Positions 4,266 to 5,416 of a stretch of 5,416 nucleotides of DNA are shown piece after piece. Position 1 is the first letter of the stretch. Every line of letters begins with the position of its first letter. The notes under the pieces were generated by a model that had not been told where the DNA came from, made no database searches, and worked only from the letters and a program-made list of their open reading frames with translations. The stretch spans positions 1 through 5,416 of the forward strand of contig JAKLKT010000244.1 of the NCBI GenBank assembly GCA_023150495.1. The letters run 5' to 3'. The position numbers were made by a program, and so were the translations under genes. The DNA is from Planctomycetota bacterium (GTDB lineage: Bacteria; Planctomycetota; PLA2).

Positions 4266-5348
4266 TCACCGCGCGCCGGAGAAGCGCGGCCCCTCCCCGG
4301 GCCCCTCCCCATCGGTCTCGTCGAAATAGTGCTCGCCGACGCGCGCCCACCACGAGCGCCACGCGTCGGCATCGCTGCCGAGCCCGGCGTTCGTCAGGTA
4401 CGAGAGCGCCGCGCATGCCGCGAAGTCCATCGGCCCGCCCCCGCGCAGCGATCCGACGAGCGCCTCGACCGCCTCGCCCCGGCCCGCGCGCGGGACGAGC
4501 GCCGCCGCGGTGAGGAGGTGCGTCGGCGCCTGCCGCTCGATGGCCATGGCCACGCGCCGCACGGGGTCGTCGGCCAGGTGCTCGTAGTTCGGCCGGAACG
4601 AGCGGATCGTGCCGGGGCGGATCCTCAGCGCCTCGTAGCGCCGGAGCCCCTCGAGCTCGACGACGGCCGCGCGCAGCTGGCCCCCCACCGCGTACGTGCG
4701 GAACCCCTCGAGCGGGCGCTCGTTCCCCGCGCCCTCGAGCGTGAGGACGATCTCGGTCGTCGCGCGCGGCGGGAGCACGAGGTCGCGGCGGAGCGGGTGG
4801 TGGACCTGCTTCCGCGACGTGACCACGCGCGCGTTCACGTCGTACTCCGTCCGCACGACGTCGAGCACGAAGAGCGCGCTCGAGGTCTCCGGCGCCGCGC
4901 GCGGGCCCATGGCCGAGGGGGACGGCGCGCCCTTCGACCGTACCGGCACCCGCACCGTCCGCGGCCCCGGGTTCCTTAGCCGCACCCGGATCCTCACCGG
5001 GTCGCCGAACACGATCGGCTCGCGCTCCGGCTCGACGGTCGCGTCGAGCGTCGGCAGGTCGAGCACGGCGCGGTTGAGTCGGCGCAGGAGGTCCTCGAGG
5101 TCGACCGCGTCCTCGCCCGCGGGATCCTCCGAGAGCGCCCCGTAGACGCGCGCGAGCCCCTCCTCGAGCCGTCCCGTGCGGAGCTCCTCCGCCGCGGCGG
5201 CGATCTCCTTGTCGAACCACTCGGGCGGCCGCTTCGGGTCGCCCTTGGGCTTCCTCGGCTCGATCACGACCCGTTCCTGCGGCACGGGCTCCGGGGTCGA
5301 GCCGCACGAGGCGAGGAGAAGGGCCGGAAGGAAGAGGAGGCGCCTCAA
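4266..5348 (-). CDS. Lipoprotein with probable beta-sandwich and HEAT-like C-terminal region
   Basis: A 360-residue protein of unknown function. The start is a TTG at 5348-5346: an in-frame TGA lies further upstream with no ATG or GTG between, and this start yields the full lipoprotein signal MRRLLFLPALLLASC (lipobox LASC, Cys15), followed by GST. After a Pro/Lys-rich linker (about 18-42) comes a helical, TPR-like stretch (43-97: KEIAAAAEELRTGRLEEGLARVYG is typical). Residues about 103-245 are rich in alternating beta strands (DPVRIRVRLRNPGPRTVRV, TTEIVLTLEG), suggesting an Ig-like sandwich. Residues 258-335 are helical and close with DADAWRSWW (326-334), the AWxxWW ending of many HEAT-repeat proteins. 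It is probably an envelope scaffold or binding protein. Gene certain, domain assignments moderate, function not recognised. Confidence 0.8.
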   Translation of the reverse strand: MRRLLFLPALLLASCGSTPEPVPQERVVIEPRKPKGDPKRPPEWFDKEIAAAAEELRTGRLEEGLARVYGALSEDPAGEDAVDLEDLLRRLNRAVLDLPTLDATVEPEREPIVFGDPVRIRVRLRNPGPRTVRVPVRSKGAPSPSAMGPRAAPETSSALFVLDVVRTEYDVNARVVTSRKQVHHPLRRDLVLPPRATTEIVLTLEGAGNERPLEGFRTYAVGGQLRAAVVELEGLRRYEALRIRPGTIRSFRPNYEHLADDPVRRVAMAIERQAPTHLLTAAALVPRAGRGEAVEALVGSLRGGGPMDFAACAALSYLTNAGLGSDADAWRSWWARVGEHYFDETDGEGPGEGPRFSGAR

Positions 5349-5358
5349 GGGAGGCGCC
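5339..5358 (-). other. Inverted repeat enclosing the TTG start codon
   Basis: On the minus strand GGCGCCTC (5358-5351), CCTT (5350-5347) and GAGGCGCC (5346-5339) form a perfect 8-bp stem with a 4-nt loop. The start codon TTG spans the loop end and the first base of the 3' arm. If the transcript includes the whole 5' arm, the start would be buried in a stable hairpin, which with the poor TTG codon and weak Shine-Dalgarno implies low or regulated translation. Confidence 0.45.
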
Positions 5359-5361
5359 CCC

Positions 5362-5391
5362 TTTATCGCTTCACGTTCACCGGCGCGTCAC
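5362..5391 (-). promoter_or_regulatory. Candidate promoter of the minus-strand lipoprotein gene
   Basis: On the minus strand GTGACG (5391-5386) and GATAAA (5367-5362) are 18 bp apart, each with four of six consensus matches. The start would fall near 5355, only about 7 nt before the TTG. The -35 box overlaps a palindrome GGCGCG-TCA-CGCGCC (5382-5396), a possible operator or the end of a neighbouring terminator. The remaining bases to 5416 are GC-rich and show no gene I can support. Confidence 0.35.
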
Positions 5392-5416
5392 GCGCCCTCG
5401 GCCGGGGAGGGGGCGG

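Noticed and set aside
3178..4329. Plus-strand open frame of 383 codons across both SYLF genes
   Set aside because: It is an out-of-frame shadow; its internal repetition simply mirrors the duplication of the real genes, and it is mostly Arg and Gly.
4198..5307. Minus-strand open frame of 369 codons over the right-hand lipoprotein
   Set aside because: It is Arg/Gly-rich and low in complexity and lacks a signal peptide, while the overlapping frame has a clear lipobox and varied composition.
1..5416. Mobile elements, CRISPR, tRNA or rRNA genes, toxin-antitoxin or defence genes
   Set aside because: I found no transposase or integrase motifs, no regularly spaced repeats, no cloverleaf with a CCA-type end and no recognisable defence domains. 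Base composition looks uniform across the window.

Overview
This is a very GC-rich stretch (by eye about 70% or more) of what looks like an ordinary bacterial chromosome. It is gene-dense and shows no mobile elements, tRNA/rRNA genes or CRISPR. The mix suggests a Gram-negative, outer-membrane lineage rich in HEAT-like and lipoprotein genes, such as Planctomycetota, Myxococcota or Acidobacteriota. It includes three lipoproteins with Gly after the acylated Cys, a protein ending in the AWxxWW motif of HEAT-repeat proteins, a PadR-HAAS pair and a TyrZ-like tyrosyl-tRNA synthetase. The phylum is a guess from gene style and cannot be settled here.

Layout, left to right. (1) 1-269, minus: 5' part of a secreted alpha-helical, HEAT-like protein that runs off the left edge. 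(2) 270-358: divergent intergenic region with a 20-bp GC dyad next to a possible -10 box. (3) 359-721 and 718-1695, plus: a PadR-family repressor overlapping by ATGA a six-helix membrane protein with an N-terminal HAAS/DUF1700-like domain. (4) 1702-2880, minus: tyrosyl-tRNA synthetase, convergent with the membrane gene across 6 bp. (5) 2881-3082: divergent promoter region. (6) 3083-3613 and 3689-4213, plus: two tandem paralogous SYLF-domain lipoproteins, each with its own sigma70-like promoter (TTGC.., 17-bp spacer, TACGAT). (7) 4220-4259: strong hairpin between convergent genes. (8) 4266-5348, minus: a lipoprotein with a TTG start, a probable beta-sandwich middle and a HEAT-like C-terminus.

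The PadR-HAAS pair is a likely self-regulated envelope-sensing unit, and the SYLF pair is likely periplasmic or outer-membrane lipid-binding. I see no evidence that the whole window forms one system. The most unusual point is that the tyrosyl-tRNA synthetase has TIGN where class I enzymes carry HIGH, while its KMSKS loop, tyrosine pocket and S4 domain look intact. Next in interest are the matching promoters of the SYLF paralogues, in both of which the -10 box sits inside an inverted repeat, and the apparently leaderless starts of the two minus-strand genes at 269 and 2880.
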